Positions 26,918 through 36,178 of a stretch of DNA of 64,000 bases are shown piece by piece. Within the stretch, counting starts at the first letter, position 1. Each line of letters begins with the position of its first letter. Below the pieces are notes generated by a model. That model had not been told where the DNA came from. It did no database searches and was given only the letters and a program-made list of their open reading frames with translations. Source of the DNA: Nostoc sp. ATCC 43529 (GTDB lineage Bacteria; Cyanobacteriota; Cyanobacteriia; Cyanobacteriales; Nostocaceae); the NCBI GenBank assembly GCA_003326205.1, contig LWTK01000054.1, positions 26,208-90,207 of the forward strand. Direction: 5' to 3'. The translations under genes were made by a program, and so were the position numbers.

Positions 26918-28048
26918 CTATTTATTCACCTCTAGCAACTGGGAAGTTTCTAAGCGACTCATCCACTTTGCGAAATAAACTCGATTAGCTTTTTCCTCGG
27001 ATGGATCTTTGGTATCTATAGGATAAGGCGCTAGTCCCAAAATCGCTGCTGTAGTCACACAAAACATAGATTTTTGGAAAGTCATACAAATTTGCACTCG
27101 CAAATCATCTTCACCCCGGAGGCTGCGACGATAAATTTCATGCAAGTACTCTGGAAGATAATGACGCATATCTTGCATCAACAAGGTGGGAGGGATACCT
27201 GCGCCACCGATGGGCAAAGGATCGGCGTACAATGCGCCATACTGGAATCTGCTTTGATCTGGTGAGATTTGATAAGCTTGGGCGTTGTATGAAACTGTGC
27301 CGTGGAAAGGTGTTCCTCTAAAGAAAACTGCTTCTACATAAGGTATTGCTGTGTCTGCCAAGAAGGTCAAACCAACGTCTTTGGGAATGATGTCATAGAG
27401 TTTTTCCTTAATTTTGACGCTGTAGGTAATTGGCTTGGCTGCACTTTCCACTAACCCTGCTTTAATATGATCTACAACTTGGGGAATCGATTTGATTTCG
27501 CCTTTGTCGTAGCGGTCTGATAAGGTGAGGAAAATATCAGCCATGACTCGCCAAAATTGACCTAAACCAGTGTAGTAAGCAGAAACGCGTAACTGTTCGG
27601 TTAAGAAATCTGGAAACAGTTGATTGATGCCTAAAATTATTGGATTATTTTTAAATTTAGCTGTAATTACAGCTTGCGCTCTTTCTTGAAATTCTGTTGT
27701 ATCTAAATATTCATCCAAACCGCCGCCACCGTGCCACATCATGGCTTTCATGCAATACTCGGCATATTCAAAATTAATGCGATCGTGCCACCAGTGACGC
27801 AGTAATTTCTGAAAAGAAATGTCTCCATTAAAGTATTTAAAAAATGGGAAAAATACTAAAAATTGATGTTCGGCAATGTAAATCAGATTTATTGAATAGG
27901 CATCTAAAACTACGCCGTAACTTTTGAGAATACCAACTACTTCCACTACATTTTCTGGAGTATCGGTGAGTAATGCTCCTCCTGTTTGCAGGCGTTCAAT
28001 AAACTCAGGTAAAGGTTCGTTAGTGAATTTGTTTCTAGTAGTTACCAT
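26918..28048 (-). CDS. cupB: CO2 hydration protein of the NDH-1MS/MS' complex (CupB/ChpX-like)
   Basis: A 376-residue Cup/Chp protein that works with specialised NdhF/NdhD subunits to hydrate CO2 to bicarbonate on the thylakoid. Conserved-looking segments are FFPFFKYFNGDISFQKLLRH, YCMKAMMWHGGGGLDEYLD and KPITYSVKIKEKLYDIIPKD. I chose the ATG at 28048 (MVTTRNKF), preceded by GGAGAACT, over an upstream start with a repeat-coded N-terminus. Length near 380, no cupS downstream, and divergence from the ccm operon favour the constitutive CupB form over inducible CupA. That isoform choice is an inference. Confidence 0.8.
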   Translation of the reverse strand: MVTTRNKFTNEPLPEFIERLQTGGALLTDTPENVVEVVGILKSYGVVLDAYSINLIYIAEHQFLVFFPFFKYFNGDISFQKLLRHWWHDRINFEYAEYCMKAMMWHGGGGLDEYLDTTEFQERAQAVITAKFKNNPIILGINQLFPDFLTEQLRVSAYYTGLGQFWRVMADIFLTLSDRYDKGEIKSIPQVVDHIKAGLVESAAKPITYSVKIKEKLYDIIPKDVGLTFLADTAIPYVEAVFFRGTPFHGTVSYNAQAYQISPDQSRFQYGALYADPLPIGGAGIPPTLLMQDMRHYLPEYLHEIYRRSLRGEDDLRVQICMTFQKSMFCVTTAAILGLAPYPIDTKDPSEEKANRVYFAKWMSRLETSQLLEVNK

Positions 28049-28184
28049 TGCTAGTTCTCCATAAAGTACTGGGCATTGGGCATGGGGCATTGGGCATTGG
28101 GAAAAGGGGAAGGGGCAAGGGGAAAAGGTAAAAATCATCCCTTTGCCCTTTTCCCTTTAACCTTTTTCCCTCTTTCTCCAGTCC

Positions 28185-29687
28185 CTACTCCTTACTTCCC
28201 ATTCTTTTATCCAAGGACACTGCTACAACGTTTTGAGTATTGACCATTGCTGTGATTGTTGGTTCAGTCCAGCGTGCTAACCAAGACGGCTGGATGCCAA
28301 AAATCACAATTATTAAGGCTAAAATTGCAGCTGGAAGGCGATCGCTCCAATACACACGTGGTAAGTTGACAACAGGCGAAGATAAGCGTCCAAAGAAGGC
28401 GCGGTTCATAAGTAATAGGAAGTAAACTGCTGTTAACCCCGTACCAATCATGCACAGCAGAGTTTGTACTGGAAAAACTGCAAAACTACCCCGATAAACA
28501 ATAAATTCGGAAATAAACCCTAACATTCCGGGTATACCTGCGCTGGCCATGACTCCCACAATCATTAAGCTACCGATTACTGGCATACCACGTTCTGGGT
28601 TCAGCAGTCCTCTGATGATTTCTAAATCCCGGCTGCCGGCTTTTTTATAGACAACACCCACCAGCAAAAACAGCATTGCAGAAATCAAGCCGTGGCTGAT
28701 CATTTGCATGACAGCACCCAACACACTTAAAGGTGTAGAGGCTGCTGCGGCTATCAGGACATAGCCCATGTGTCCAATGGAACTGTACGCCACCATTTTT
28801 TTCATATCTGTTTGGGCGATCGCACAGGATGAACCATACAATACACTTACTGCTGCCCAAATTGCTAACCAAGGAGCAAGATAAGTCCAGGCTTCTGGCA
28901 ATAAGTTCATGCCAAATCGCAGTAAGCCATAAGTTCCCAACTTCAACAATACTCCAGCCAACAGCACGGAAATCGGTGTGGAAGCTTCAACGTGAGCATC
29001 TGGCAACCAAGTATGGAAGGGAACTAAGGGAATTTTAATCCCAAAGCCTATCAAAATTCCCACTAGTAGTAAAACTTGTGTTGCTAAAGGTAGAGTTTTG
29101 GGGTTCAACGTTGCTAGTGCAAAGCTAGAAGAACCACTCAGCCAAACCATGCCCAAGAAACTTGCTAAAATCAGGATTCCAGAAACGGCAGTGTAAATCA
29201 GAAATTTTGTTGCAGCGTAACCCCGTCTTGAACCACCCCAAATAGCTATCAATAGATACAGGGGAATCAGTTCTAGTTCGTAAAACAGGAAAAATAGCAG
29301 TAAATCCTGTGCTAAAAAAGCTCCAGTTACCCCGACGCTTAACAGTAATACCAAAGAGTAATACAATTTAGGACGCCCAAGGGATTCATCACTACTGTAG
29401 ATGGCAATGCAAGTCAACAGTCCATTCAAAACCAGCAATGGCAAAGATAAACCATCTACTCCCAGGTTATAGTTCAAGCCTAAAACATCTATCCAAGGAA
29501 CAGACTCGGCAAACTGTTGAGTGACTTCTCCAGGGCGGAACTGAATTGTTAGTACAACAGTCAAAAAGAAAACAATAATCGCAAAGACCAAAGCTACCCC
29601 ACGGGCAAGTTTACCACTAATGCCAGAGGGCCAGAAACCAATTAAAGCTGCGCCAATCAAGGGCACTAGAATTAAAGCACTAAGCAT
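28185..29687 (-). CDS. ndhD4: NAD(P)H dehydrogenase subunit 4, CO2-uptake type (NdhD4-like)
   Basis: A 500-residue antiporter-like membrane subunit of NDH-1 with about 14 helices. The proton-channel glutamate and lysine regions are recognisable (LLFFLFYELELIPLYLLIAIWG, FGIKIPLVPFHTWLPDAHVEA, DMKKMVAYSSIGHMGYVL). It lies between ndhF and cup on one strand in the order expected for the CO2-uptake module. Gaps of about 85 bases to ndhF and 136 bases to cupB suggest one transcript. Assignment to the D4 rather than D3 subtype rests on the ccm neighbourhood, not on a diagnostic residue. Confidence 0.88.
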   Translation of the reverse strand: MLSALILVPLIGAALIGFWPSGISGKLARGVALVFAIIVFFLTVVLTIQFRPGEVTQQFAESVPWIDVLGLNYNLGVDGLSLPLLVLNGLLTCIAIYSSDESLGRPKLYYSLVLLLSVGVTGAFLAQDLLLFFLFYELELIPLYLLIAIWGGSRRGYAATKFLIYTAVSGILILASFLGMVWLSGSSSFALATLNPKTLPLATQVLLLVGILIGFGIKIPLVPFHTWLPDAHVEASTPISVLLAGVLLKLGTYGLLRFGMNLLPEAWTYLAPWLAIWAAVSVLYGSSCAIAQTDMKKMVAYSSIGHMGYVLIAAAASTPLSVLGAVMQMISHGLISAMLFLLVGVVYKKAGSRDLEIIRGLLNPERGMPVIGSLMIVGVMASAGIPGMLGFISEFIVYRGSFAVFPVQTLLCMIGTGLTAVYFLLLMNRAFFGRLSSPVVNLPRVYWSDRLPAAILALIIVIFGIQPSWLARWTEPTITAMVNTQNVVAVSLDKRMGSKE

Positions 29688-29772
29688 AGACTTCAGGTAA
29701 AGGGATGGGGAGATGAGGGAGAATAACTCCTAACTCTTGTACAGACGCGATTCATCGCGTCTCTCAGCACTC

Positions 29773-31629
29773 TTAAAAGGGCAATTTATTTAATAAACCC
29801 AATGACCAGCTGATGAAAAAGCCCAAGATGCTGACGACTGCTAGGATGGTCAACATATAACCTTGGGATTGTCCAGAAATGCTGTACTTTAAACTTTGTC
29901 CGCCGAGAATTGTGGCAAACCCAACTAAATTCACTATACCGTCAACCAAATAGCGATCGCTCCAAGCAGAAATCTTCGATAGCAACGCTACTGCACTCAC
30001 GACGGTGACTCGATAAATGCGGTCGATGTAAAAGTCATAACCCAACAAATCTTGGAGGAATCTCCATGCTAGGATTCTGGATCTTGACCAGGCTTTGTGC
30101 AGATAAATTGTAGAGCCTACAACTACTCCTGTTACTGTAGAAGCAAACAACGCTAGTACTACATACCAATTGATACTTTCCCAATCAGGTAGCAGATACC
30201 ATTGTTGTAGCATCAGGGGTACAAGCAAAGTCAATATTGTTAAAGTCACCATTGGCAATGCCATCGACCAACCAACTTCTGGGGTACGCCGGGTCTTTTG
30301 TTGCGGTTTACCCCAAAAGACTAATCTAAATACTCTGGTCAAGTTTAATGCTGTCAAGCCATTGACTATTAATAGAACTCCAATTACCCAAGGGCTAATA
30401 CTCACAAAACCGTCAGCCCATGCCAGCATTGCCCAAAAGCTTCCCAGCGGTAGAAGGGTAACCATTCCTGCCGAACCAACTACGTAAGCAGTGGTGGTGG
30501 CTGGCATCCTTGACCATAAACCGCCCATTTCTGTCAAGTCTTGACTTTGGGTAGTTAAGATCACTGAACCAGAACTCATAAATAATAATGCTTTGGCGAT
30601 CGCATGGGTTAACAGCAACATCAAGGCTACACCACCTTGTTGCAAGCCAACTGCCAAAAACGCTAACCCCATGTATGCACTGGTAGAGTGAGATAAAGCT
30701 CGTTTAATGTCTATTTGAGCTATGGATACTAATGTTGCACCAATGGCTGTCACCGTGCCCATGATTACCAAAGCATTCAAGGCAACTGGCGACAGTGCTA
30801 ACAATGGTTGCAGTTTAAATAGTAAATAAGCACCACCAGCTACCACCAATGAATTTCGCATTACCGAAGCGGGGTTCGGCCCTTCCATTGCCTCATCTAA
30901 CCACAGGTGCAGTGGAAACTGGGCGCACTTACCCGCAGGCCCAGCAATTAACGCCAGCCCTAATAAAGTTGATGCCACCGGGCTTAAATTAGCCGTTTGC
31001 GCCCACTCATATAAATCGGAAAAATTCAAGCTGCCAGCTAAGGTGGAAAGCGTAACCACGGCCATCAGCAGTAACAAGTCTCCCACCCGCTTAGTTAAAA
31101 ACGCATCTCGCGCTGCTGTCACTACTAAGGGTTGAGCATACCAGAACCCCACTAGTAAATAAGTCGAAAGCGTCAAAACTTCCAAAAGGGCATAGCTGAA
31201 TAACAAAGAATCACTGATTGCTAGAGCACTCAGCGCCGCTTCAAAAAATCCCAGCAGCGCAAAAAAACGTGCTAACGACCAGTCTTTTTCCATATAACCC
31301 AAGGCGTAAACTTGTGCCAGTAAGCTTATGCCTGTAATTAAAACTGTTGCCCCGATACTCACTGGTGAGAGTTCCAAGGCGAAGGATAAGTCTAAATCCG
31401 CAGCTTTGAACCAGTTAACCAACAAAGTTTGTGGTTCTCTATCCCAAATATCTTTAAATACAAACAAGCTATGGACAAAAGCCAAAATGGTCGTCAACAA
31501 GTTGAAGTATGCCGCAGGTCTTGGCCCTGTGCGCCGAATTATTCCTAACCCCCAGGGCAAGGTCAAAATTGCACCGAATAAGCTATATAAAGGCACAAAC
31601 CAACTCGTTAAAAATAAAAATTGACTCAT
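29773..31629 (-). CDS. ndhF4: NAD(P)H dehydrogenase subunit 5, CO2-uptake type (NdhF4-like)
   Basis: A 618-residue NdhF/NuoL-type proton-translocating subunit with about 15-16 helices. It has the typical core (LLSTLAGSLNF, FPLHLWLDEAMEGPNPASVMRN, DIKRALSHSTSAYMGLAFLA) and a long C-terminal lateral arm. It is the first gene of the module ndhF-ndhD-cup and diverges from ccmK2. Respiratory NdhF1 is longer and usually stands apart, so the CO2-uptake role is likely. The F4/constitutive label follows from synteny and is less certain than the family. Confidence 0.88.
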   Translation of the reverse strand: MSQFLFLTSWFVPLYSLFGAILTLPWGLGIIRRTGPRPAAYFNLLTTILAFVHSLFVFKDIWDREPQTLLVNWFKAADLDLSFALELSPVSIGATVLITGISLLAQVYALGYMEKDWSLARFFALLGFFEAALSALAISDSLLFSYALLEVLTLSTYLLVGFWYAQPLVVTAARDAFLTKRVGDLLLLMAVVTLSTLAGSLNFSDLYEWAQTANLSPVASTLLGLALIAGPAGKCAQFPLHLWLDEAMEGPNPASVMRNSLVVAGGAYLLFKLQPLLALSPVALNALVIMGTVTAIGATLVSIAQIDIKRALSHSTSAYMGLAFLAVGLQQGGVALMLLLTHAIAKALLFMSSGSVILTTQSQDLTEMGGLWSRMPATTTAYVVGSAGMVTLLPLGSFWAMLAWADGFVSISPWVIGVLLIVNGLTALNLTRVFRLVFWGKPQQKTRRTPEVGWSMALPMVTLTILTLLVPLMLQQWYLLPDWESINWYVVLALFASTVTGVVVGSTIYLHKAWSRSRILAWRFLQDLLGYDFYIDRIYRVTVVSAVALLSKISAWSDRYLVDGIVNLVGFATILGGQSLKYSISGQSQGYMLTILAVVSILGFFISWSLGLLNKLPF

Positions 31630-32289
31630 TTAAATTTCCCTTGACGACTCAGCCTTAATTTTAAAAAAGCTTTCGGACAACTATTTAATTTAATTAAATT
31701 AATTTGCCAAAATCTCTATGTTTGTTTACTATTGTTTAAACGAAAACTTCGGGATATTTTTGCTTAATTTTACCTTATGAAAGTTCAGTAACATATAACT
31801 TCATATACCCAAAAGCATTTACTTGCCTTAACATCATCGACCTTTTTACATTTGTATTTCTACCTTTGAGCAAAGTAATTTATACAATATATTTAAAAAA
31901 GTTATATGTTTTTTACCTAGTCATTGTAGATGTAGCAAAAATTAAGGAAAGATAGAGACAGCAAAAGATACAGCCACTGTTCATCCTTTCCCAGATCGGA
32001 TTAGCCTTGGCTATGAATCTCGTTTTGTATATGTAATAAAAAAATTATAAAGCATAAGTGGCTGCTCTAGGAATCAGTTAAATTTAATTGCTCATGGGCA
32101 CAGATAAATTTTTGTTAAGTTTTTTAAAACTTTTTTATCATAAACTATTATAGTGATTTATATTGCCAGGGACGCCAAGGTTTCCTATGCTTAATCTTGG
32201 AAGTGTTTTCTTAGTTGTAAGATCAAGCTCTCCCCGTCAAAAATTTCAAGTAACAGTACCGATCGGATTAATTTTGTAGGAGTTCTGCG
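31630..32289. promoter_or_regulatory. Divergent control region between ndhF4 and ccmK2
   Basis: A 660-base AT-rich region from which the CO2-uptake module and the carboxysome operon are read in opposite directions. A LysR-type CO2 regulator could bind here, but I cannot point to a specific T-N11-A box with confidence. The ccmK2 start is preceded by TAGGAGTTCTGCG, a good ribosome binding site. Confidence 0.55.
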
Positions 32290-32598
32290 ATGCCAATTGC
32301 AGTTGGAATGATTGAAACGAAGGGCTTTCCAGCAGTCGTGGAAGCTGCTGATGCGATGGTGAAAGCCGCCCGTGTCACTTTAGTAGGATACGAGAAAATT
32401 GGTAGCGCTCGCGTCACCGTGATAGTTAGGGGAGATGTATCGGAAGTTCAAGCTTCCGTGGCTGCTGGCGTAGAAGCGGCGAGAAGAGTTAATGGTGGTG
32501 AAGTTTTATCCACACATATTATTGCTCGTCCTCACGAAAACCTAGAATATGTCTTGCCGATACGTTACACAGAAGCTGTGGAACAGTTCCGTACCTAA
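32290..32598 (+). CDS. ccmK2: Carboxysome shell hexamer protein CcmK2
   Basis: A 102-residue single BMC-domain protein, the main facet tile of the beta-carboxysome shell. The family core AVGMIETKGFPAVVEAADAM, VTLVGYEKIGSARVTVIVRGD and STHIIARPHENLEYVLPI is complete, with the pore motif KIGS at the six-fold axis. It is the first gene of the ccm operon, where other cyanobacteria place ccmK2. It differs from the next gene mainly in a short C-terminus (EQFRT), characteristic of CcmK2. Confidence 0.94.
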   Translation: MPIAVGMIETKGFPAVVEAADAMVKAARVTLVGYEKIGSARVTVIVRGDVSEVQASVAAGVEAARRVNGGEVLSTHIIARPHENLEYVLPIRYTEAVEQFRT

Positions 32599-32687
32599 AA
32601 GGCGTTTAAACAAAGAAATTAACGCTTTTAAGTTTTTTGAGCATCATTTGTGTCCAGGGCTAAAACTTTAAATAGGGATTAAAGCAA

Positions 32688-33032
32688 ATGTCGATCGCAG
32701 TAGGAATGGTTGAAACGCTGGGTTTTCCAGCAGTAGTGGAAGCTGCTGATGCGATGGTGAAAGCAGCTCGCGTAACTCTGGTGGGTTATGAAAAAATCGG
32801 TAGTGGTCGAGTCACAGTAATTGTGCGCGGAGACGTATCAGAAGTTCAAGCTTCTGTGGCCGCAGGAGTTGAATCTGTCAAGCGAGTCAACGGCGGACAA
32901 GTGCTGTCTACCCATATCATTGCTCGTCCTCATGAAAACTTAGAATACGTCCTGCCAATTCGTTATACAGAAGACGTAGAGCAATTCCGGGAAAATGTGA
33001 ATGCAATTCGTCCTTTTGGTAGAAGACCGTAA
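32688..33032 (+). CDS. ccmK1: Carboxysome shell hexamer protein CcmK1
   Basis: A 114-residue BMC-domain paralogue of the preceding gene, with KIGS pore motif and a C-terminal extension of about 10 residues (NVNAIRPFGRRP), the usual difference between CcmK1 and CcmK2. It likely assembles with CcmK2 in shell facets. An 89-base spacer separates it from ccmK2, and ccmL begins only 6 bases after its stop, so the genes are co-transcribed. Confidence 0.93.
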   Translation: MSIAVGMVETLGFPAVVEAADAMVKAARVTLVGYEKIGSGRVTVIVRGDVSEVQASVAAGVESVKRVNGGQVLSTHIIARPHENLEYVLPIRYTEDVEQFRENVNAIRPFGRRP

Positions 33033-33038
33033 TTTGTA

Positions 33039-33341
33039 ATGCAAGTTGCCAAAGTTCGCGGCACAGTAGTTAGCACCCAAAAAGACCCAAGTCTTAGAGG
33101 TGTAAAACTACTGTTATTACAATTGGTGGATGAAGACGGAAACATCTTGCCACAGTATGAAGTAGCAGCAGATACTGTAGGGGCAGGAGTAGATGAGTGG
33201 GTGCTTGTCAGTCGTGGCAGTGCCGCTCGTCAAGTTGATGGCAATGAAAAACGTCCATTAGATGCAGCAGTGGTGGCGATTATAGACACCATTCACGTTG
33301 CAGATCGCCTAATTTACAGCAAAAAAGATCAGTATAGATAG
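33039..33341 (+). CDS. ccmL: Carboxysome vertex pentamer protein CcmL
   Basis: A 100-residue EutN/CcmL-type protein that caps the twelve vertices of the icosahedral shell. It has the N-terminal MQVAKVRGTVVSTQKDPSLRG and central GAGVDEWVLVSRGSAAR segments of the family. It is close-coupled to ccmK1 (6-base gap). A heptamer-repeat hairpin region separates it from ccmM, which could lower or tune downstream expression. Confidence 0.95.
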   Translation: MQVAKVRGTVVSTQKDPSLRGVKLLLLQLVDEDGNILPQYEVAADTVGAGVDEWVLVSRGSAARQVDGNEKRPLDAAVVAIIDTIHVADRLIYSKKDQYR

Positions 33342-33354
33342 TCAATGGTTAGAG

Positions 33355-33490
33355 AAGTTAGGAGTGAGGAGTGAGAAGTGAGAAGTTAGGAGTGAGAAGT
33401 TAGGGGTGAAGAGTTAAAACTCATAACTCATAACTCATAACTCATAACTCATAACTCATAACTCATAACTCATAACTCATAACTCATAAC
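33355..33490. repeat. Two-armed heptamer array between ccmL and ccmM
   Basis: The left arm (about 33355-33415) has ggagtga/gaagtga-like units. The right arm (33418-33487) has ten perfect copies of aactcat. The arms are partly complementary (gagtt against aactc), so a hairpin can form in the operon mRNA. The ccmM ribosome binding site (aggagg) follows immediately. Confidence 0.9.
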
Positions 33491-33512
33491 TTAATTCAGG
33501 AGGAATCTCGCA

Positions 33513-35186
33513 ATGGTAGTCCGCAGCACGGCGGCACCCCCAACCCCGTGGTCAAGGAATTTAGCCGAACCTGACATCCATGAAACTGCCTTTGTACATA
33601 AATTTTCCAACTTGATTGGAGATGTACGCATAGGTGCAAATGTAATCGTTGCTCCGGGGACTACGATTAGAGCGGATGAAGGCACACCTTTTTATCTTGG
33701 TGAAAACACTAATGTCCAAGATGGCGTTGTAATTCATGGGTTGGAGCAAGGCCGAGTAGTTGGCGATGACCAAGACAAGTACTCGGTGTGGATAGGCAAA
33801 AATGCTTGCATTACCCACATGGCTTTAATTCATGGGCCAGCTTATGTTGGAGACAATTCCTTCATTGGCTTTCGCTCCACAGTGTTTAATGCCAGAGTAG
33901 GTGCAGGTTGCATCGTGATGATGCACGCTTTGATTCAAGACGTAGAGATTCCGGCGGGTAAGTATATACCTTCAGGAGCAATAATTACCACCCAGCAGCA
34001 AGCTGACCGCTTGCCAGACGTGCAAGATCGGGATAAAGAATTCGCTCATCATGTGGTTGGGATTAATCAGGCACTACGAGCTGGTTATCTCTGTGCTGAG
34101 GATATAAAATGTATTGCGCCGATTCGGGATGAAATTGGTAAATCTTATACAGGTAATGGTATTACTGTTTTAGAGTTGGAAAGGAGTAGTGAAGTGGCAA
34201 GTAATAGCTTGGGTGCCCAAACAATAGAGCAGTTGCGCTATTTATTACAGCAAGGATATAAGATTGGCACGGAGCATGTAGACCAAAGACGGTTCCGCAC
34301 GGGTTCTTGGACTAGCTGTCAACCAATCGAACCGAAATCTTTAGGTGAAGCGATCGCTTCATTGGAAAGCTGTCTGAGAGACCACACAGGCGAATATGTG
34401 CGGCTGTTTGGCATCGACAAAGGTAGACGCCGGGTATTAGAAACCATCATCCAACGTCCTGATGGTGAAGCCAAACCAGCTACTACGTTTAAAGCTCCTG
34501 CTAGTTCTAGCAATGGCAGCTACAACAGCAATTATAATAGCAATGGCAACGGCTCTGGCAGCGGCAAAATTAGCAATGAAACCGCAGAGCAAATCCGGCA
34601 ACTTTTGGCTGGTGGTTATAAAATCGGTACCGAACACGTCGATGAGCGCCGCTTCCGCACTGGTTCCTGGAGTAGCTGCAAGCCAATTGAAGCAACTTCG
34701 GCAAATGCAGTGATTTCCGCTGTGGAAGAGTGTATAGACAACCACCAAGGCGAATATGTGCGTTTAATTGGTATTGATACCAAAGCCAAGCGGCGCGTGC
34801 TAGAAAGTATCATTCAACGTCCAAATGGTCAAGTAGCTTCCTCTAGTAGTGCTAGTAGTGGTAGTCAGAAATCATCATTTACTAGCAGCAGTGGGTCTTC
34901 ATCAACGGCAACAGCTACCAGTACTCGTTTAAATTCTGAAGTAGTAGACCAGCTAAGACAATTGTTGGCTGGAGGATATAAAATTAGCGTCGAACACGTA
35001 GACCAAAGACGTTTCCGTACAGGTTCTTGGACTAGTACGGGTCAAATTCAAGCCTCCTCAGAAAGAGAAGCGATCGCAGCTGTAGAAGGAATCCTTGGCG
35101 AATACCAAGGAGAATATGTACGCTTAATTGGCATTGACCCTAAAGCCAAGCGTCGAGTATTAGAAACGATAATTCAACGTCCGTAG
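33513..35186 (+). CDS. ccmM: Carboxysome organiser CcmM (gamma-carbonic anhydrase plus three SSUL domains)
   Basis: A 557-residue scaffold that condenses Rubisco and links it to the shell. Residues 1-205 are a gamma-carbonic anhydrase left-handed beta helix with zinc ligands H75, H102 and H107 and the cysteine pair C194 and C200, suggesting an active, redox-gated enzyme. Three Rubisco-small-subunit-like domains follow (each ending in RRFRTGSW...RRVLE), joined by Ser/Gly/Asn-rich linkers. The first two have cysteines in SWTSC/SWSSC and ESC/EEC; the third does not. The start has AGGAGG upstream. An internal start for the short form is listed separately. Confidence 0.96.
   Translation: MVVRSTAAPPTPWSRNLAEPDIHETAFVHKFSNLIGDVRIGANVIVAPGTTIRADEGTPFYLGENTNVQDGVVIHGLEQGRVVGDDQDKYSVWIGKNACITHMALIHGPAYVGDNSFIGFRSTVFNARVGAGCIVMMHALIQDVEIPAGKYIPSGAIITTQQQADRLPDVQDRDKEFAHHVVGINQALRAGYLCAEDIKCIAPIRDEIGKSYTGNGITVLELERSSEVASNSLGAQTIEQLRYLLQQGYKIGTEHVDQRRFRTGSWTSCQPIEPKSLGEAIASLESCLRDHTGEYVRLFGIDKGRRRVLETIIQRPDGEAKPATTFKAPASSSNGSYNSNYNSNGNGSGSGKISNETAEQIRQLLAGGYKIGTEHVDERRFRTGSWSSCKPIEATSANAVISAVEECIDNHQGEYVRLIGIDTKAKRRVLESIIQRPNGQVASSSSASSGSQKSSFTSSSGSSSTATATSTRLNSEVVDQLRQLLAGGYKISVEHVDQRRFRTGSWTSTGQIQASSEREAIAAVEGILGEYQGEYVRLIGIDPKAKRRVLETIIQRP
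34181..34196 (+). promoter_or_regulatory. Internal ribosome binding site and GTG start for short CcmM
   Basis: The sequence aaggag at 34181-34186 is followed after 7 bases by an in-frame GTG at 34194 (codon 228), just ahead of the first SSUL domain. Translation from here would give a 330-residue product with only the three SSUL domains. This corresponds to the short CcmM form (M35) made by internal initiation in other cyanobacteria. Confidence 0.75.
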
Positions 35187-35350
35187 AAGTTAGGAGTTAG
35201 GAGTTAGGAGTTAGGAGTTAGGAGTTAGGAGTTAGGAGTTGGGAGTTGGGAGTTGAAAAATATTGTTAATTCATAACTCTAAACTTAAAATTTATGACTC
35301 CTCACTTTTAACTAACTCCTCACTCTTCACTCCTAACTCCTAACTCTCTA
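35187..35350. repeat. Two-armed heptamer array between ccmM and ccmN
   Basis: The left arm has about eight copies of agttagg or agttggg. The right arm, near 35290-35345, has ctcctaact and ctcctcact units. The arms are complementary and could form a long hairpin in the mRNA between the ccmM stop codon and the ccmN start. Confidence 0.9.
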
Positions 35351-35381
35351 ATTTCTTCTGGCTTCTGAGGTTAAAATTTCC

Positions 35382-36122
35382 ATGTCTGTGCCGCCACTGC
35401 GCCTCAGCAATAACTTTGATTCTTACATTAGTGGTGAGGTGACTGTTCATCCAAGCGCGGTACTTGCACCTGGGGTAATACTCCAAGCAGCTGCAAACAG
35501 CAAGATCGTTATTGGCCCAGGGGTCTGTATTGGCATGGGGTCGATTCTCCAAGTCCATGAAGGAACCCTAGAGGTAGAAGCAGGCGCAAACCTGGGAGCC
35601 GGTTTTTTAATGGTTGGCAAGGGCAAAATTGGAGCAAATGCTTGCATTGGTTCGGCAACCACAGTTTTTAATTGTTCGGTTGAACCAGGGCAAGTAGTTC
35701 CACCTGGTTCAATTTTGGGAGACACCAGTCGCCAAATTAGTGAAACAAAACAACTCAATCCGTCTCCAGAGAACCCAGCTTCTACGAGCAGCCAAGAAAG
35801 TAATAATGGTTTAGGGGAAGGTGAAGAGAAGGTAATTTCCTCAAACTTCTCAGCTTCGGCTTTTGTGGAGTTAAAAGGGCGATCGCTTTCTTTCTTTAAG
35901 TCTTCCACCACTGGTGAAAGCCAGTCTCCTCCACCGTCCAAGCCTGTTAATGAGCCTGAACCTAATTTGGAACCAGCTGTCCCAGAACAACCCAATGAAC
36001 CAGCCACAGAATCTCCCAATAGCTTCGGGACTCAAATTTATGGGCAAGGCAGCATAAACAGACTGTTGACCACATTGTTTCCCCATAGACAATCCTTGAG
36101 CAACCCAAACTCTGACGATTAG
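35382..36122 (+). CDS. ccmN: Carboxysome adaptor protein CcmN
   Basis: A 246-residue protein that bridges CcmM and the CcmK shell. Residues about 1-120 form a short left-handed beta helix of hexapeptide type (GEVTVHPSAVLAPGVILQ, GPGVCIGMGSILQVHEG). A long low-complexity Pro/Ser/Glu linker follows. The C-terminal amphipathic encapsulation peptide (GSINRLLTTLFPHRQSL) is expected to bind shell hexamers. All three parts are intact. The gene is preceded by the hairpin-forming repeat and followed at 23-56 bases by ccmO. Confidence 0.92.
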   Translation: MSVPPLRLSNNFDSYISGEVTVHPSAVLAPGVILQAAANSKIVIGPGVCIGMGSILQVHEGTLEVEAGANLGAGFLMVGKGKIGANACIGSATTVFNCSVEPGQVVPPGSILGDTSRQISETKQLNPSPENPASTSSQESNNGLGEGEEKVISSNFSASAFVELKGRSLSFFKSSTTGESQSPPPSKPVNEPEPNLEPAVPEQPNEPATESPNSFGTQIYGQGSINRLLTTLFPHRQSLSNPNSDD

Positions 36123-36178
36123 TCCGAGTAAGTGTTAATTGTAAGTTGTCGGCTTTTTCCGTATCTTGGAAAATTCAC

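Noticed and set aside
35447..36019. 190-residue antisense frame in ccmN
   Set aside because: A product of the low-complexity linker of ccmN. The ccmN frame is clearly the coding one by family motifs and operon position.
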